Source of the DNA: Enterobacter ludwigii
GTDB lineage: Bacteria > Pseudomonadota > Gammaproteobacteria > Enterobacterales > Enterobacteriaceae
Assembly (NCBI GenBank): GCA_023023105.1
Contig: CP083824.1
Location: forward strand, 2,418,001 to 2,482,000
Direction of reading: 5' to 3'
Length of the DNA: 64,000 nt
The translations under genes were made by a program, and so were the position numbers. The notes below the pieces were generated by a model. That model was given only the letters and a program-made list of their open reading frames with translations, did no database searches and was not told the DNA's origin. Every line of letters begins with the position of its first letter. Positions within the stretch are counted from its first letter, which is position 1. Shown here piece by piece: positions 1 through 9,602 of the stretch.

Positions 1-1251
1 AAACGGCATGAGCGACATTCGGTTAGAGGCAGACAAAATAGCCACATCCCCTGTCCCGCCCAGACCACTGTGGCAGCAGGTGACAATGGCCGCTTCCACA
101 GGATACATATTCAGACGCGAGGCAATAAAATAGCCACTCAGCGCCATCGCAATCACCACCGAACCACATACCACCACGTAGCCTACTGAGAAGACAGACA
201 CTACGCTTTCAAGCGGCACGTATAACATTCCCAGACCAATCATCAGTGGCCAGACGAGCGCAGCCGAGACGAATTTATAGCAACTGTGTGCGCCCTGCTC
301 CATTGAGGCCGGGATCACCTTAAAGTATTTACACAGTACGGCTATCAGGATCATCAGCACCGGACCGGGAATGTGTACCAGTTTTTCAAACAACCCTCCG
401 ACGATGAAAAATGCGCACACCATCAGTAACCCGCCTCCCATCAGATGGAAATCTGTCTGCTGAGCACTGTCCGCGCCCGCAAAGAGGCTGCTGTCTTCTT
501 TGCTACGGGTTAACATGCCATTACCCGACAATGCAGGACGTTTCATTCCCAGACGCGCCAGCGAGCCTGCACAAATAATGGCGAAGATATTCCCCACCAC
601 CGCGGCAGGCGCCAGTTGAGCAACATAGACGTCCGGCGTATGACCAAGGATTGCCGAATAGGCCAGGGACAACGGCAAAATCCCCTCACCAATCCCGCCA
701 CCAATGATCGGCACGATGATAAAAAAGAACGTGTGGTACGGGGTATAGCCAAACAGTGAACCCACGATGAGCCCGCTCAGTACCGCCATGAAAGTCCCGG
801 CCACCAGCGGGATAAACATGCGCATCATCCCCTGGATAAGCAGTATCCGGTTCATTCCCAGAATGCTCCCTACCACCAGACAGGCGATGACGAAATAGAG
901 CAGATTTGCCTCTTTCATCAACAGATGCACCGTATCCAGCGTGTGTTTTTCGAAGACACCAAAATAGACCAGTACGGAGGGGACCATCAGACACAGGATT
1001 GCCGGGCCGCCGATGTCTTTCAGCAACGGGATTTGCCGCCCCACTTTCGCAAACGCAAAACCAAGGGTCATGATGACTGCGAGTCCGCCGATCATATTTT
1101 TCGGCAGCAAGCCTGCCCAGGCAGAGGTCGCCACAATGGCAGCGATCCCGACGAATAGCATCAACGGGACTGCGCCAACCTCGGTATTGTAAAGCCCAAA
1201 GGCAAAACGCGTGGACGACAACTCAGAAGTCGGTACAGGATTATCTTTCAT
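1..1251 (-). CDS. 2-hydroxycarboxylate:Na+ symporter (CitS/MaeN family), 3' end outside window
   Basis: Cation-coupled inner-membrane importer of citrate or malate. The minus-strand frame is open from ATG at 1251 to base 1 (417 codons), so the C-terminus lies outside the window. Two family hallmarks are visible: the GGGIGEGILPLS re-entrant motif near residue 175 and the second motif CCHSGLGGTGDVAI near residue 397. Hydrophobic segments run throughout. The start has AGGTGA 5 bases upstream. It diverges from an AEC permease-malic enzyme pair, which makes malate a likelier substrate than citrate, but this is inference. No citrate lyase genes are visible; they could lie beyond the left edge. Confidence 0.9.
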   Translation of the reverse strand, partial: MKDNPVPTSELSSTRFAFGLYNTEVGAVPLMLFVGIAAIVATSAWAGLLPKNMIGGLAVIMTLGFAFAKVGRQIPLLKDIGGPAILCLMVPSVLVYFGVFEKHTLDTVHLLMKEANLLYFVIACLVVGSILGMNRILLIQGMMRMFIPLVAGTFMAVLSGLIVGSLFGYTPYHTFFFIIVPIIGGGIGEGILPLSLAYSAILGHTPDVYVAQLAPAAVVGNIFAIICAGSLARLGMKRPALSGNGMLTRSKEDSSLFAGADSAQQTDFHLMGGGLLMVCAFFIVGGLFEKLVHIPGPVLMILIAVLCKYFKVIPASMEQGAHSCYKFVSAALVWPLMIGLGMLYVPLESVVSVFSVGYVVVCGSVVIAMALSGYFIASRLNMYPVEAAIVTCCHSGLGGTGDVAILSASNRMSLMPF

Positions 1252-1660
1252 ATAATCACCTGATAATTGTGTTCGGATATGCAAAGAAAAGGAATAAACA
1301 CGGAATTATTCCAATACGGATAAATGTTATTTAATATCAATTAAAGACTTACGTGGCCTTTTCTAAAAACAGGCTCAGTGTAAAAAATAACATGCGGGGC
1401 CTGAAAGAAGTGTGAACAATACAACCCTTTCCCGTTAAATAACTTTATTCATCATTAAGTAACTAAAGTTATTTTAGACAGGCATTGCTGTTTTCTTGTG
1501 CCTAATCAATTTTTGCCACCCCTATTACTTATCCAACTAACGCAATCATTTTGAAATTAATAAAACCAGAGAGAGTGTGACCATTGTCACTCTTACCGTG
1601 CTATCTAACCGCTAGATTAGCGCTGCAACAAAACACATAAAATACCCTACAGGAAATACT
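1252..1660. promoter_or_regulatory. Divergent promoter region with 11-bp inverted repeat
   Basis: AT-rich spacer of 409 bases between the divergent symporter and AEC permease genes. It contains a perfect inverted repeat: AAATAACTTTA at 1437-1447 and TAAAGTTATTT at 1464-1474, with a 16-base spacer. Part of the motif recurs as gttaaataac at 1435-1443. Such AT-rich arms resemble sites of CitB/DpiA/DcuR-type response regulators, which control 2-hydroxycarboxylate transporters in enterics, but that assignment is inference. No regulator gene is visible in the window. No start-supported ORF was found here. Confidence 0.5.
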
Positions 1661-2608
1661 ATGCCTTCATTACTATTACAGTCGCTGTTTCCGCTCGTCT
1701 TTATAATGCTGCTTGGGTGGTTAAGCGGGAAACTCGGGTATTCCCGACGTGAAGATGCAAACGTTATGGCGACAGTGGTGATTCGTTTTGCACTTCCCTT
1801 TCATCTTTTTATTGGCGCATTGCATACCGACCCGAGCAAAATTAAGAACCTGACGTTTATGGCGGTCCTGGTTGTCGGTTTAATGGGTTCGTATTTATTG
1901 ACATTATTTATTTCACGTTTTGTTTTTCGTCACGATATAAAAACCAGTGCCATTCAGTCTCTGGTTTGTGCCTTTCCGGATATGGCCTACTTTGGGGCAC
2001 CCGTGCTTGCTGTGTTGATTGGGCCAGAAGGATTCATTGGCGTACTGATCGGCAATATCATCACCAGCGTTATCATGATCCCGTTGACTATCGTCCTGAT
2101 TCGTATGGGAGATAAGAACAGTCATGATGGTCTGGAATCGCTGCATCCTGGAGCGATGGTGATACAAAACCTCATCAAAGCGGCACGTAATCCTATCGTC
2201 TGGATACCCGTTTCCGGTGTATTGCTCAGCCTGGCTGGCGTACAGATCCCGTCAATTCTCAGTATGCCCATTGAGATGGTTGGCAAAGTCTCCGGTGGAC
2301 TGTCGCTGTTTGCTCTCGGCCTGTTATTTTACGGTGAACGTCCAAAATTGAATGTGCAGACATTTACCAATATCAGTATTAAAAACCTCATTCAACCCGC
2401 CATCATGGCCGTAGCCGGTATCGCATTTGGTCTTAGCCATACCTTACTCCAGCAGGTTGTTATTATTGGTGCGACGCCTTCCGCTATCGCCGCAGGTATG
2501 TTTGCCATACGCAGCGACACCTATATTGATACTGCCTCATCCTCCATATTAATTGGCACTGCCGTCGGCGTACTGACTGAAGGCATTATGATCTATTTAA
2601 TCTCTTAA
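1661..2608 (+). CDS. AEC (auxin efflux carrier) family permease, probable malate transporter
   Basis: Membrane protein of 315 residues with about ten hydrophobic segments in two halves, the layout of PF03547. The N-terminus (LLLQSLFPLVFIMLLGWLSG) and the central break near residue 165, between the two five-helix halves, fit the MdcF/MleP/YfdV group. AGGAAAT lies just upstream of the ATG. It is followed 32 bases later by a malic enzyme, so the pair probably forms an operon for malate uptake and decarboxylation. Malate or malonate are the usual substrates when an AEC gene neighbours such enzymes. The substrate here is inferred from context, not from residues. Confidence 0.85.
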   Translation: MPSLLLQSLFPLVFIMLLGWLSGKLGYSRREDANVMATVVIRFALPFHLFIGALHTDPSKIKNLTFMAVLVVGLMGSYLLTLFISRFVFRHDIKTSAIQSLVCAFPDMAYFGAPVLAVLIGPEGFIGVLIGNIITSVIMIPLTIVLIRMGDKNSHDGLESLHPGAMVIQNLIKAARNPIVWIPVSGVLLSLAGVQIPSILSMPIEMVGKVSGGLSLFALGLLFYGERPKLNVQTFTNISIKNLIQPAIMAVAGIAFGLSHTLLQQVVIIGATPSAIAAGMFAIRSDTYIDTASSSILIGTAVGVLTEGIMIYLIS

Positions 2609-2640
2609 TCTGTTTTATTTAAAAAATTCAGGAGTTAACC

Positions 2641-4326
2641 ATGTCTCGCAAAGAAGTTCTGTACACTCCCTATAACGGGGCCGTATTGCTGGAAAACCCA
2701 TTATTAAATAAAGGTCTCGCGTTCATAAAAGAAGAACGTGATAATTTCAACCTGCATGGTTTATTGCCTCACAACGTTGAAACCATTGAAGAGCAGACGG
2801 AACGCGCGTGGGTACAATTCTGTCATTTTAAAAGCGATATTTCCCGTCATGTGTATCTGCGTAATATTCAGGATACCAATGAGACCCTGTTTTACAATCT
2901 CTTACGCTCGCACCTGAAAGAGACATTGCCAATTATCTATACTCCGACGGTAGGTGAAGCCTGCGAGCATTTCTCCACCATTTACCGTCGGGCACGCGGG
3001 TTGTTTATTTCATGGCCAAACCGCCATCGTATTGATGAGATGCTGCAAAGTTTCTCGCGCAACGATATTCGAGTGATTGTAGTGACTGACGGGGAACGTA
3101 TTCTGGGGCTTGGCGATCAGGGTATCGGTGGAATGGGTATCCCGATTGGTAAGCTGTCGCTGTATACCGCCTGCGGGGGGATCCATCCGGCTTCCACCCT
3201 GCCCATTATGCTGGATGTCGGGACGAATAATCAGCAGCACCTGGACGACCCGATGTATATGGGCTGGCGCCATCCGCGCATCAGCGACGATCAATATGCT
3301 GAATTTATGGATATGTTTGTCAGCACCGTCAAAGCACGCTGGCCAAATGTTCTTCTGCAGTTTGAAGACTTCGCGCAGAAAAACGCCACTAAACTGCTCC
3401 AGCGATACCGCGACCAGCTGTGCTGCTTCAATGATGACATTCAGGGAACGGCAGCCGTCACCGCAGGTACGCTGATTGCGGCAGCCCATGCAGCGGGTAC
3501 ACGCATTCGCGATCAGCGTGTGGTCTTCCTGGGCAGCGGTTCCGCCGGATGCGGAATAGCAGAAAAAATTGTGGCCCTGATGGTTGATGACGGCCTGACA
3601 GAGTCCGAAGCCCGCAGCCGGATCTTTATGGTCGACCGCTTTGGCTTGCTGACCGACGATATGACCAACCTGCTCGACTTCCAGAAAAACCTTCTCACCG
3701 CGCGTGATGCGATTAGCCACTGGCAGGTAGAAGCCAATAATATCTCCCTGCTGGAAGTGGTAAAAAATGCACATCCGACGGTGATGATCGGCGTTTCAGG
3801 CCAGCCAGGACTCTTCAGTGAAGAAATTGTGAAAGAGATGCATCGGCACTGCCCGCGCCCTATTATCATGCCGCTCTCGAACCCGACATCACGGGCAGAG
3901 GCGCAGCCACAGGATCTTATCGCGTGGACCCAGGGTGCCGCACTGGTGGCCACCGGTAGCCCGTTTGCCCCGGTGTTCTGGCAAAACGAGCAGTACGACA
4001 TCGCCCAGTGTAACAACGCCTATATTTTCCCGGGTCTGGGGCTAGGGATCCTGGCCAGCAACGCCCGCCGTGTGACGGAAGAGATGTTGATGGCGGCAAG
4101 CCGCAGCCTGGCCGCGCAGTCTCCACTGGTTACCACCGAGAAAGGGGGCTTGTTGCCGCCGGTCGATCGCATTGAAACGGTGTCACGCCAGATTGCCCTC
4201 GCCGTTGCCCGTGCGGCGATTGATCAGGGCGTCGCCCCGTCGATAGACAACGAAATCTTGCTGGCGCGCATCGAGCAGACCTGGTGGCAAGCAGATTACG
4301 CACCTTATCGCAGGTCTGCCCTGTAG
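2641..4326 (+). CDS. NAD-dependent malic enzyme (malolactic-type relative)
   Basis: Cytoplasmic enzyme of 561 residues that oxidatively decarboxylates malate to pyruvate with NAD. The whole length matches E. coli MaeA (565 residues). Visible elements: the YTPTVGE catalytic tyrosine region near residue 100, [18 protein letters not shown] and [11 protein letters not shown] with the catalytic lysine near residue 170, the metal-binding FEDFAQKNA and [11 protein letters not shown], the Rossmann [13 protein letters not shown] near residue 300, and [12 protein letters not shown]. Compared from memory it is clearly more diverged from E. coli MaeA than other genes in this window are from their orthologues, so it may be a paralogue tied to the adjacent permease. 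GGAG precedes the ATG. Malolactic enzymes share this fold and cannot be fully excluded. Confidence 0.92.
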   Translation: MSRKEVLYTPYNGAVLLENPLLNKGLAFIKEERDNFNLHGLLPHNVETIEEQTERAWVQFCHFKSDISRHVYLRNIQDTNETLFYNLLRSHLKETLPIIYTPTVGEACEHFSTIYRRARGLFISWPNRHRIDEMLQSFSRNDIRVIVVTDGERILGLGDQGIGGMGIPIGKLSLYTACGGIHPASTLPIMLDVGTNNQQHLDDPMYMGWRHPRISDDQYAEFMDMFVSTVKARWPNVLLQFEDFAQKNATKLLQRYRDQLCCFNDDIQGTAAVTAGTLIAAAHAAGTRIRDQRVVFLGSGSAGCGIAEKIVALMVDDGLTESEARSRIFMVDRFGLLTDDMTNLLDFQKNLLTARDAISHWQVEANNISLLEVVKNAHPTVMIGVSGQPGLFSEEIVKEMHRHCPRPIIMPLSNPTSRAEAQPQDLIAWTQGAALVATGSPFAPVFWQNEQYDIAQCNNAYIFPGLGLGILASNARRVTEEMLMAASRSLAAQSPLVTTEKGGLLPPVDRIETVSRQIALAVARAAIDQGVAPSIDNEILLARIEQTWWQADYAPYRRSAL

Positions 4327-4335
4327 GGGATATTT

Positions 4336-4370
4336 ATGCCCTCACCACAAGAGTGAGGGCATGGTTTTTT
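4336..4370 (+). terminator. Rho-independent terminator after malic enzyme
   Basis: Perfect 10-bp stem ATGCCCTCAC / GTGAGGGCAT with a 7-base loop, followed by ggtttttt. It ends the permease-malic enzyme transcript just before the convergent acyltransferase gene. Confidence 0.9.
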
Positions 4371-4373
4371 GCC

Positions 4374-5375
4374 TCAGTGCTGTATGCCAGACCGCTCAGA
4401 AATCTCTTCAGCGGATAAGATATTAACGGAGGACGTCACGTCTTTTGCACGCGCATATCGGTCCGGCACCCCCTCCGGGCGGGTTTTGAAGCGCCGGTGC
4501 AGCCACATATACTGTTCTGGTGCCATGCGTACCGCTTGTTCGATCGCTCTGTTCATTTGCGTCGCAACAGATTCTTTATCTCCCCCCTGCAACGCCTCGC
4601 TGATATCCTCCAGAATAATCAGTTCATAACCGCTGCCATCCACCCTGCGTCGCGGCACAAAGGGAATGACGGCGGGCTTAGCGCTTTTGACCAGCATATA
4701 GCTTCCAGCGGTCGTCGCGGCATCCGGAACCGCAAAGAACGGCACAAAGACGCTATTGGTTTTGCCATAGTCATGATCCGGGGCATACCACAAAATTTCA
4801 TTCTGCTTCAGCGAGCGGATCATGCCTTTTAAATCATGACGATCGAGCATAGATTTATTGGAACGCAGACGCCCTCGCGTCTGTAGCCAGTCCAGCAGGG
4901 CATTATTATTAGGACGATATACGCCAATACCGGGGTTGAGCATGCCAAATATCCGCGCGCCCAGCTCAAGTGTGAGAAAATGCATTCCCACCAGCACCAC
5001 GCCATTACCTTTCGCCCGCGCCATTTCCATGTGCTCATAGCCCCTAACGGTAAAGCATTTCTTAACCCGCCACGCAGGCCAGAACCATGCCATTCCGGTT
5101 TCAATCACCCCCATTCCTACCGATTCAAAATTACGCTGCAGCAATGACTCTCGCTCCGCCTTTTTCATCTCCGGGAAACAAAGCTCAAGGTTGCGGCGGG
5201 CAATTTCGACGCGGCGGGGAAGCAAGCGCATCGCCAGTCGACCAAGACCATGACCAATTCTGAACAGAAGCGGATAAGGGAGCAGCATGATAAGCCACAG
5301 CGCGGCAATGCCTGCCCAGCTTAGCCAGTAACGGGGATGAAGAAAGGCGAATGAAAAACGGGGTAATTTTGTCAT
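4374..5375 (-). CDS. Lipid A biosynthesis acyltransferase, LpxL/LpxP family paralogue
   Basis: Inner-membrane-associated enzyme that adds a secondary acyl chain to Kdo2-lipid IVA. Homology starts at [17 protein letters not shown], like E. coli LpxL and LpxP, so the ATG at 5375 is chosen (AAAGGAT upstream) over a longer frame to 5483. There is one N-terminal transmembrane helix near residues 15-35. The HX4E acyltransferase motif is HFLTLE near residue 136, followed by [27 protein letters not shown] and [13 protein letters not shown]. The protein is 333 residues against about 306 for LpxL. The extra residues are a C-terminal tail after [14 protein letters not shown] that LpxL and LpxP lack. It cannot be assigned to LpxL or LpxP from sequence alone. 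Confidence 0.88.
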   Translation of the reverse strand: MTKLPRFSFAFLHPRYWLSWAGIAALWLIMLLPYPLLFRIGHGLGRLAMRLLPRRVEIARRNLELCFPEMKKAERESLLQRNFESVGMGVIETGMAWFWPAWRVKKCFTVRGYEHMEMARAKGNGVVLVGMHFLTLELGARIFGMLNPGIGVYRPNNNALLDWLQTRGRLRSNKSMLDRHDLKGMIRSLKQNEILWYAPDHDYGKTNSVFVPFFAVPDAATTAGSYMLVKSAKPAVIPFVPRRRVDGSGYELIILEDISEALQGGDKESVATQMNRAIEQAVRMAPEQYMWLHRRFKTRPEGVPDRYARAKDVTSSVNILSAEEISERSGIQH

Positions 5376-5558
5376 CAGAAAATTATCCTTTAACGTGTCT
5401 GTCCTTAATTGATTCTGTTGGAGATCTTTCCTAAGGATTAATAATAAGTCAGTCAGAAACGTTAAGTGTAGCGGATAAGACAAAACGCATTTTTATCGTT
5501 TTTTGCGAAAAACGGGAAGTTGAGCCGGGGAGGACTTATCCGCTCCCCGGCAAAAGAT

Positions 5559-5789
5559 TTACATCGAATACCCTGGCTTCTTAATCAGCTCATCCAGCTT
5601 CGGACCTATCTCGGTATCCCAGACCTGGGCTTTCCAGTCTTCCGGCGCTACCTGGTTCAGCGCAACCGACACGGAACTGTCTTTGCTGTTGAAATGGCGA
5701 ATGATGACGTCGGCAATATCCGCCGCCAGCGCAGTTTTTTGTTCGTCGTTCAAATCGCGGGGAAAACATTTGATATCTACATGTGGCAT
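5559..5789 (-). CDS. pptA: 4-oxalocrotonate tautomerase family protein PptA
   Basis: Small cytoplasmic tautomerase of 76 residues. After Met removal the mature protein starts with Pro ([11 protein letters not shown]), the catalytic base of the family. For that reason the internal ATG at 5789 is chosen over a frame extending to 5822. The sequence closely follows E. coli PptA/YdcE, including [13 protein letters not shown] and the C-terminal LIKKPGYSM. It begins 37 bases after the yncG stop on the same strand and may be co-transcribed with it. The physiological substrate of the family member is unknown; keto-enol tautomerisation of phenylpyruvate-like compounds is the known activity. Confidence 0.95.
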   Translation of the reverse strand: MPHVDIKCFPRDLNDEQKTALAADIADVIIRHFNSKDSSVSVALNQVAPEDWKAQVWDTEIGPKLDELIKKPGYSM

Positions 5790-5826
5790 GTGCAGGTTTC
5801 CAGTTATGAGCCAGGGTTCCACGTTA

Positions 5827-6444
5827 TCAGATAATATTGTTTGCCTTTAACACCTTGTGCAGTTTCGGAAGCTGAGTAACCGTGTCCGCAATCGCTGTTA
5901 TCTTCGGGGTATTCGCGGCAAACCATTCATGACGAGGCCCCCAGGTGCGCGTGACCACAATATACACATCAAGCAGCGTCAGGCGTTCACCCAGCGCATA
6001 AGGGCTCGCCTTGAGTTGACCGTCGAACCACTGATAGAGCGATTTACGGTACTCAATGCAATTTTTCTGCAGCTGCTCCGGCGCATCTGGCGCCCAGCGC
6101 TCGGGGTAATCGGCATACGTGAAGGTGGGGTAAACATTGGCGACAAACCAGATCAGTAAACGCTGAAACTGCTGGCGTTCGGCCTGTTCTGGAGGTGGAG
6201 CAAGCTCGGGACATTTATCGAGTACCATCAGAGCAATCGCCGCGGTTTCTGTCATGATGGTCCCATTTTCCAGCTCCAGCGTGGGCACCTGGCACAGCGG
6301 GTTCAGCTTGTGCAACAGCTCACGCTGCGGACCGGGCTGGTCAAACCCGTCCACGTTGATAAATTGATAAGGGATATCAGCCAGGGTTAGCATCACTTCA
6401 CTGATTGCCGAGCCCCAGCCGGGTACGCCATAGAGTTTAATCAT
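5827..6444 (-). CDS. yncG: Glutathione S-transferase-like protein YncG
   Basis: Cytoplasmic protein of 205 residues with an N-terminal thioredoxin-fold domain (residues 1-80, with the glutathione-site motif [10 protein letters not shown]...MTETAAI near 53-70) and a helical C-terminal domain. The N-terminus [19 protein letters not shown] and the [12 protein letters not shown] segment match E. coli YncG. The start is preceded by GAGGGGG. It lies between pptA and the ABC/monooxygenase operon on the same strand, 49 bases after that operon's last gene, so read-through is possible. The substrate is unknown. Confidence 0.93.
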   Translation of the reverse strand: MIKLYGVPGWGSAISEVMLTLADIPYQFINVDGFDQPGPQRELLHKLNPLCQVPTLELENGTIMTETAAIALMVLDKCPELAPPPEQAERQQFQRLLIWFVANVYPTFTYADYPERWAPDAPEQLQKNCIEYRKSLYQWFDGQLKASPYALGERLTLLDVYIVVTRTWGPRHEWFAANTPKITAIADTVTQLPKLHKVLKANNII

Positions 6445-6493
6445 GTTGCCCCCTCAGGGATAAAAACCCTAAGTGTAGAGCACCTTTAGTAGG

Positions 6494-7381
6494 TTAGTAG
6501 GTTATCCCAGGGGGGTTGACCTCGGAGCGCTCCACTGCTTCGCCCTGCTCTCCCCAGCGCGCCAGCACCTTCTGGTAATCTCCCCGCTTAATTGCCCCGT
6601 CCAGTGCGGCTTGCAGAGCATAAACCAGCTGATTCCCTTTTTTGGTCGTGGTGGCGACCCAGGCTTTTTTCGGCCCTAAACCGACCACGCGGGTTTTGCC
6701 GGTCAGTGCAGCTTTATACGCCGACACCGACTGCGGCCCAAAAAAGACATCTGCCCTGCCGGACTGAATATAGAGATTGCCCGAGGCATCGTCGGTCAGA
6801 TAGACCGGTAGCGCAGGTTCACGCCCTGCCTTTTTGTTCTCTTCGTTCCAGCCCAGCAGAATACGTTCCTGATTCGTGCCAGAGCCAACGATCACCTTTT
6901 TCCCTGCCAGATCTTCCGCACTTTTGATTGACTGAATCTCGCTCGTGGATTTCACCGAAAAGGCCAGTGAATCGACGCGATAGGTCGCAAAATCAAATTT
7001 CTCTTTCCGCTGCTCGGTTACCGCAATATTCACCAGCGCCACATCATAGCGCCCGGAGGTGATCCCCAGCGGCCAGTCTTCCCACGCCGTGGGGACCAGC
7101 TTCAGTTTTAGCCCCAGACTGCCCGCCAGCAGACGAGCAATATCCGGATCGCTGCCAATCCGCGTTCGATTATCGCTGGCAAGCAGCGCCAGCGGCGGAG
7201 AGTTCAGCGCCGAAATGGCCACCGTCAGTGTTCCCGGTTCAACGAACGTATAATCCGCAGGTATCTTTGCCACCGCCTGGGGATCGACCGTTACCGGCAG
7301 AGGTCGCTCGTTTGCTGTTAAATCTAAGCTGGCGTGGCTGGCAGCCGAAAAGATCAGCCCCACCAGAAGTCCATATTTCAT
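6494..7381 (-). CDS. Amino-acid ABC transporter periplasmic binding protein (first of two paralogues)
   Basis: Solute-binding protein family 3, 295 residues, with a short signal peptide (MKYGLLVGLIFSAASHA). The ligand-site signature WEDWPLGITSGRYDVALVNI lies near residue 100, followed by FDFATYR and VGSGTNQERILL. It is clearly paralogous to the gene at 9603-10535, sharing SWEDW/AWEDWPLG, DFATYR, DSL, VGSGTNQE and the SEVNP terminus. AAGGAG precedes the ATG and the ATPase stop is 9 bases away. It is the last gene of the eight-gene operon. The likely ligand is a modified sulfur amino acid, inferred from the monooxygenases in the operon. Confidence 0.9.
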   Translation of the reverse strand: MKYGLLVGLIFSAASHASLDLTANERPLPVTVDPQAVAKIPADYTFVEPGTLTVAISALNSPPLALLASDNRTRIGSDPDIARLLAGSLGLKLKLVPTAWEDWPLGITSGRYDVALVNIAVTEQRKEKFDFATYRVDSLAFSVKSTSEIQSIKSAEDLAGKKVIVGSGTNQERILLGWNEENKKAGREPALPVYLTDDASGNLYIQSGRADVFFGPQSVSAYKAALTGKTRVVGLGPKKAWVATTTKKGNQLVYALQAALDGAIKRGDYQKVLARWGEQGEAVERSEVNPPGITY

Positions 7382-7390
7382 CTGCGCTCC

Positions 7391-8164
7391 TTACAGCACT
7401 TTTGACAGAAACTGGCGCGTTCGCGGGTGCGACGGACGGTTTAAAACCTCGTCACTGCTGCCCTGCTCCACAATTTTACCGTCGACCATAAACACCACCT
7501 GATCCGCCACTTCCCGGGCAAAACCAATCTCGTGGGTCACCACCACCAGCGTAGTGCCGGATCGGGCCAGTTTTTTGATCACGTCCAGTACTTCGCCCAC
7601 CAGCTCCGGGTCGAGAGCCGAGGTGGGTTCATCAAACAGCATCACGCGAGGACGTAACGCCAGTGCACGAGCAATGGCAATGCGCTGCTGCTGACCGCCG
7701 GAGAGGTGACGCGACCAGGCATCCGCTTTATCGCGTAAACCCACGACGTCAAGCAGGCTCCAGGCGTGCTCTACCGCCTCTTTTTTGCTGAGTTTCTTAT
7801 GCGCGACAGGTGCCTCAATTAAATTTTCCAGCACCGTGAGATGCGGAAAGAGATTGAAGTTCTGGAACACGTAGCCCACGTTGACACGCTGTTTGAGGAT
7901 CTCTTTCTCCTTCAGCTCGTAGAGTTTGTCTCCCTGACGGCGGTAGCCAATGTAATCCCCGTCGATCTGGATAAAACCCTCGTCGACTCGCTCCAGATGG
8001 TTAATGGTGCGTAAAAGGGTCGATTTACCCGAGCCGGACGGCCCGAGGATCACCGTGACCGATCCCGGAGGGATCTCAAGCGTGACGTTGTCGAGCGCTT
8101 TGTGGCGGCCAAAAAACTTACTGACTCCGGTAATGGAAATGTGTCCTTCAGGAGAGGCTTGCAT
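7391..8164 (-). CDS. Amino-acid ABC transporter ATPase
   Basis: Cytoplasmic ATPase of 257 residues (polar amino acid uptake subfamily, as GlnQ/HisP/YxeO/YtmN). Walker A is GPSGSGKSTLLR near residue 45, the Q-loop is VFQNFNLFPHLTVLEN, the signature is LSGGQQQRIAIARAL, Walker B is VMLFDEPTSALDPE, and the H-loop is VVVTHEIGFAREVAD. The ATG at 8164 is preferred because AGGAG lies about 8 bases upstream and homology starts there. A longer frame extends to 8275 inside the permease gene. It overlaps the permease 3' end by 17 bases, which suggests translational coupling. Confidence 0.93.
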   Translation of the reverse strand: MQASPEGHISITGVSKFFGRHKALDNVTLEIPPGSVTVILGPSGSGKSTLLRTINHLERVDEGFIQIDGDYIGYRRQGDKLYELKEKEILKQRVNVGYVFQNFNLFPHLTVLENLIEAPVAHKKLSKKEAVEHAWSLLDVVGLRDKADAWSRHLSGGQQQRIAIARALALRPRVMLFDEPTSALDPELVGEVLDVIKKLARSGTTLVVVTHEIGFAREVADQVVFMVDGKIVEQGSSDEVLNRPSHPRTRQFLSKVL

Positions 8165-9074
8165 GGATGGGCTCCTGTGCTGGCGAGGTGGTAACAGACC
8201 GGGTACGGCTGGCCGCACGGTTCTGATTAACGGCAGAACGGCGTTCGCTGCGGGCAAGACCGCGCTCAACGACATGCTGTATAGCGGACAAAACGGTGGT
8301 AATCACCAGATACCAGGCAGCCCCCACCATCAGCAGAGGGATCACCTCCTGCGTACGGTTGTAGATCATCTGAATGGTATAAAACAGTTCCGGCATCGCC
8401 AGGACATAAACCATCGCCGTACCTTTGGCGAGACTGATGATTTCATTGAATCCCGACGGCAGAATGGTGCGCAGTGCCTGGGGCAAAATGATGCGCACCG
8501 TGCGTCGCCATGCAGGCAGACCAAGCGCAGCGGCAGCTTCATATTGCCCGTGGTCAACGCCGAGAAATCCGCCGCGAATAATCTCTGCGGTATAGGCGCT
8601 CTGAACGAGGGTTAACCCCACTACCGCAGTGGAAAACTGCCCCAGCACGTTGATGGTTTCAAAGCTGCCCCAGGTGATGCCGGTGAACGGCACGCCGAGC
8701 GAGAGTGTGTCGTAGAGATAGGAAAAGTTGTACAGGATGATCAGCACCACGATCAGCGGTAACGATCGAAACAGCCAGATGTAACCCCACGCCAGGCTGC
8801 TCAACAGCCAGGATGAAGAAAGTCTCGCCAGGGCCAGCATGCCGCCAATCACCACGCTCAGCGCGGTGCCGATCAGCGTCAGCAGAAGCGTTTGCCCTAC
8901 ACCTTCAAGGATCACCGGGTCAAAGAACCAGCGGGCGAACACTGCCCACTCCCAGCGCGGGTTAAAGGCTACGGACTGAATCACGCCCGCCAGCACAAAC
9001 AGCGCTACCGCGGCACCAACGGCCCGCAGCGGATAACGCGCCGGGACCACCTTAATGGTTTCAACGTTGCTCAT
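8148..9074 (-). CDS. Amino-acid ABC transporter permease
   Basis: Inner-membrane permease of 308 residues of the His/Glu/Gln family. Hydrophobic helices fill residues 20-280. The EAA loop contacting the ATPase is visible as YEAAAALGLPAWRRTVRIILPQALR-like sequence near residue 185. The C-terminal tail is hydrophilic and long (about 35 residues, rich in Arg and Ser) and overlaps the start of the ATPase gene. Only one permease gene is present, so a homodimer is expected. It is co-oriented with the binding proteins and ATPase. Confidence 0.9.
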   Translation of the reverse strand: MSNVETIKVVPARYPLRAVGAAVALFVLAGVIQSVAFNPRWEWAVFARWFFDPVILEGVGQTLLLTLIGTALSVVIGGMLALARLSSSWLLSSLAWGYIWLFRSLPLIVVLIILYNFSYLYDTLSLGVPFTGITWGSFETINVLGQFSTAVVGLTLVQSAYTAEIIRGGFLGVDHGQYEAAAALGLPAWRRTVRIILPQALRTILPSGFNEIISLAKGTAMVYVLAMPELFYTIQMIYNRTQEVIPLLMVGAAWYLVITTVLSAIQHVVERGLARSERRSAVNQNRAASRTRSVTTSPAQEPIHASLS

Positions 9075-9083
9075 CGTCGTTCC

Positions 9084-9593
9084 TCATGCGGTTTTACTGA
9101 ACGCTTCGCGTACCAGCGTTTTGGTGAAACGCAGCCGACCGTCAAACGGTGGCTGACTGTACTCTTCCGGATTGCGGTTGAGATCGAACTGCGGTTGGTA
9201 CCCCTGGCTGAGATAGAGCCTGACCGCCTCCGGCTGACGAAAACCGGTGGTGAGGTAAATCTGGCTGTAACCGGCCAGCACCGCCCTGCGCTCCAGTTCC
9301 GCCACTACCCGGCCAGCAAGTCCCTGCTGACGCAGGGATTTATTTGTCCAGATACGTTTAATTTCAGCGGTACGCTCGTCAAAGGGTTTGTATGCGCCGG
9401 TGGCAATAATCTCGCCATCGCGCTCCAGCACAATGAACAGCCCCTGCGGCGCTAAGTACCACTCGGTAAGTTCCACTTCAGCGTCTTTAGAGAAGTAGTC
9501 ACCGTAGCGGGCCGCATATTCTCCAAACAGCCCCTCGATAACAGGTTGAAGATCCGCATCTTCTGGTGACACATCCCGGAATTGTTCGCTCAT
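9084..9593 (-). CDS. GNAT-family N-acetyltransferase
   Basis: Cytoplasmic GNAT enzyme of 169 residues. The acetyl-CoA pyrophosphate loop is in IWTNKSLRQQGLAGRVVAELE near residues 90-110 (RQQGLAGRV as the Q/RxxGxG/A motif), and LYLSQGYQPQF near residue 130 is the usual end of the fold. It sits between a binding-protein gene and the permease inside the operon, like YxeL and YtmI in the Bacillus operons. There the acetyltransferase N-acetylates the S-modified cysteine before oxidation. The same job is inferred here from context. Confidence 0.85.
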   Translation of the reverse strand: MSEQFRDVSPEDADLQPVIEGLFGEYAARYGDYFSKDAEVELTEWYLAPQGLFIVLERDGEIIATGAYKPFDERTAEIKRIWTNKSLRQQGLAGRVVAELERRAVLAGYSQIYLTTGFRQPEAVRLYLSQGYQPQFDLNRNPEEYSQPPFDGRLRFTKTLVREAFSKTA

Positions 9594-9602
9594 AGCCCCT
9601 CC

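Noticed and set aside
3010..3774. 254-codon minus-strand frame inside the malic enzyme gene
   Set aside because: Antisense shadow of a strongly supported enzyme; no ribosome-binding site and no recognisable domain.
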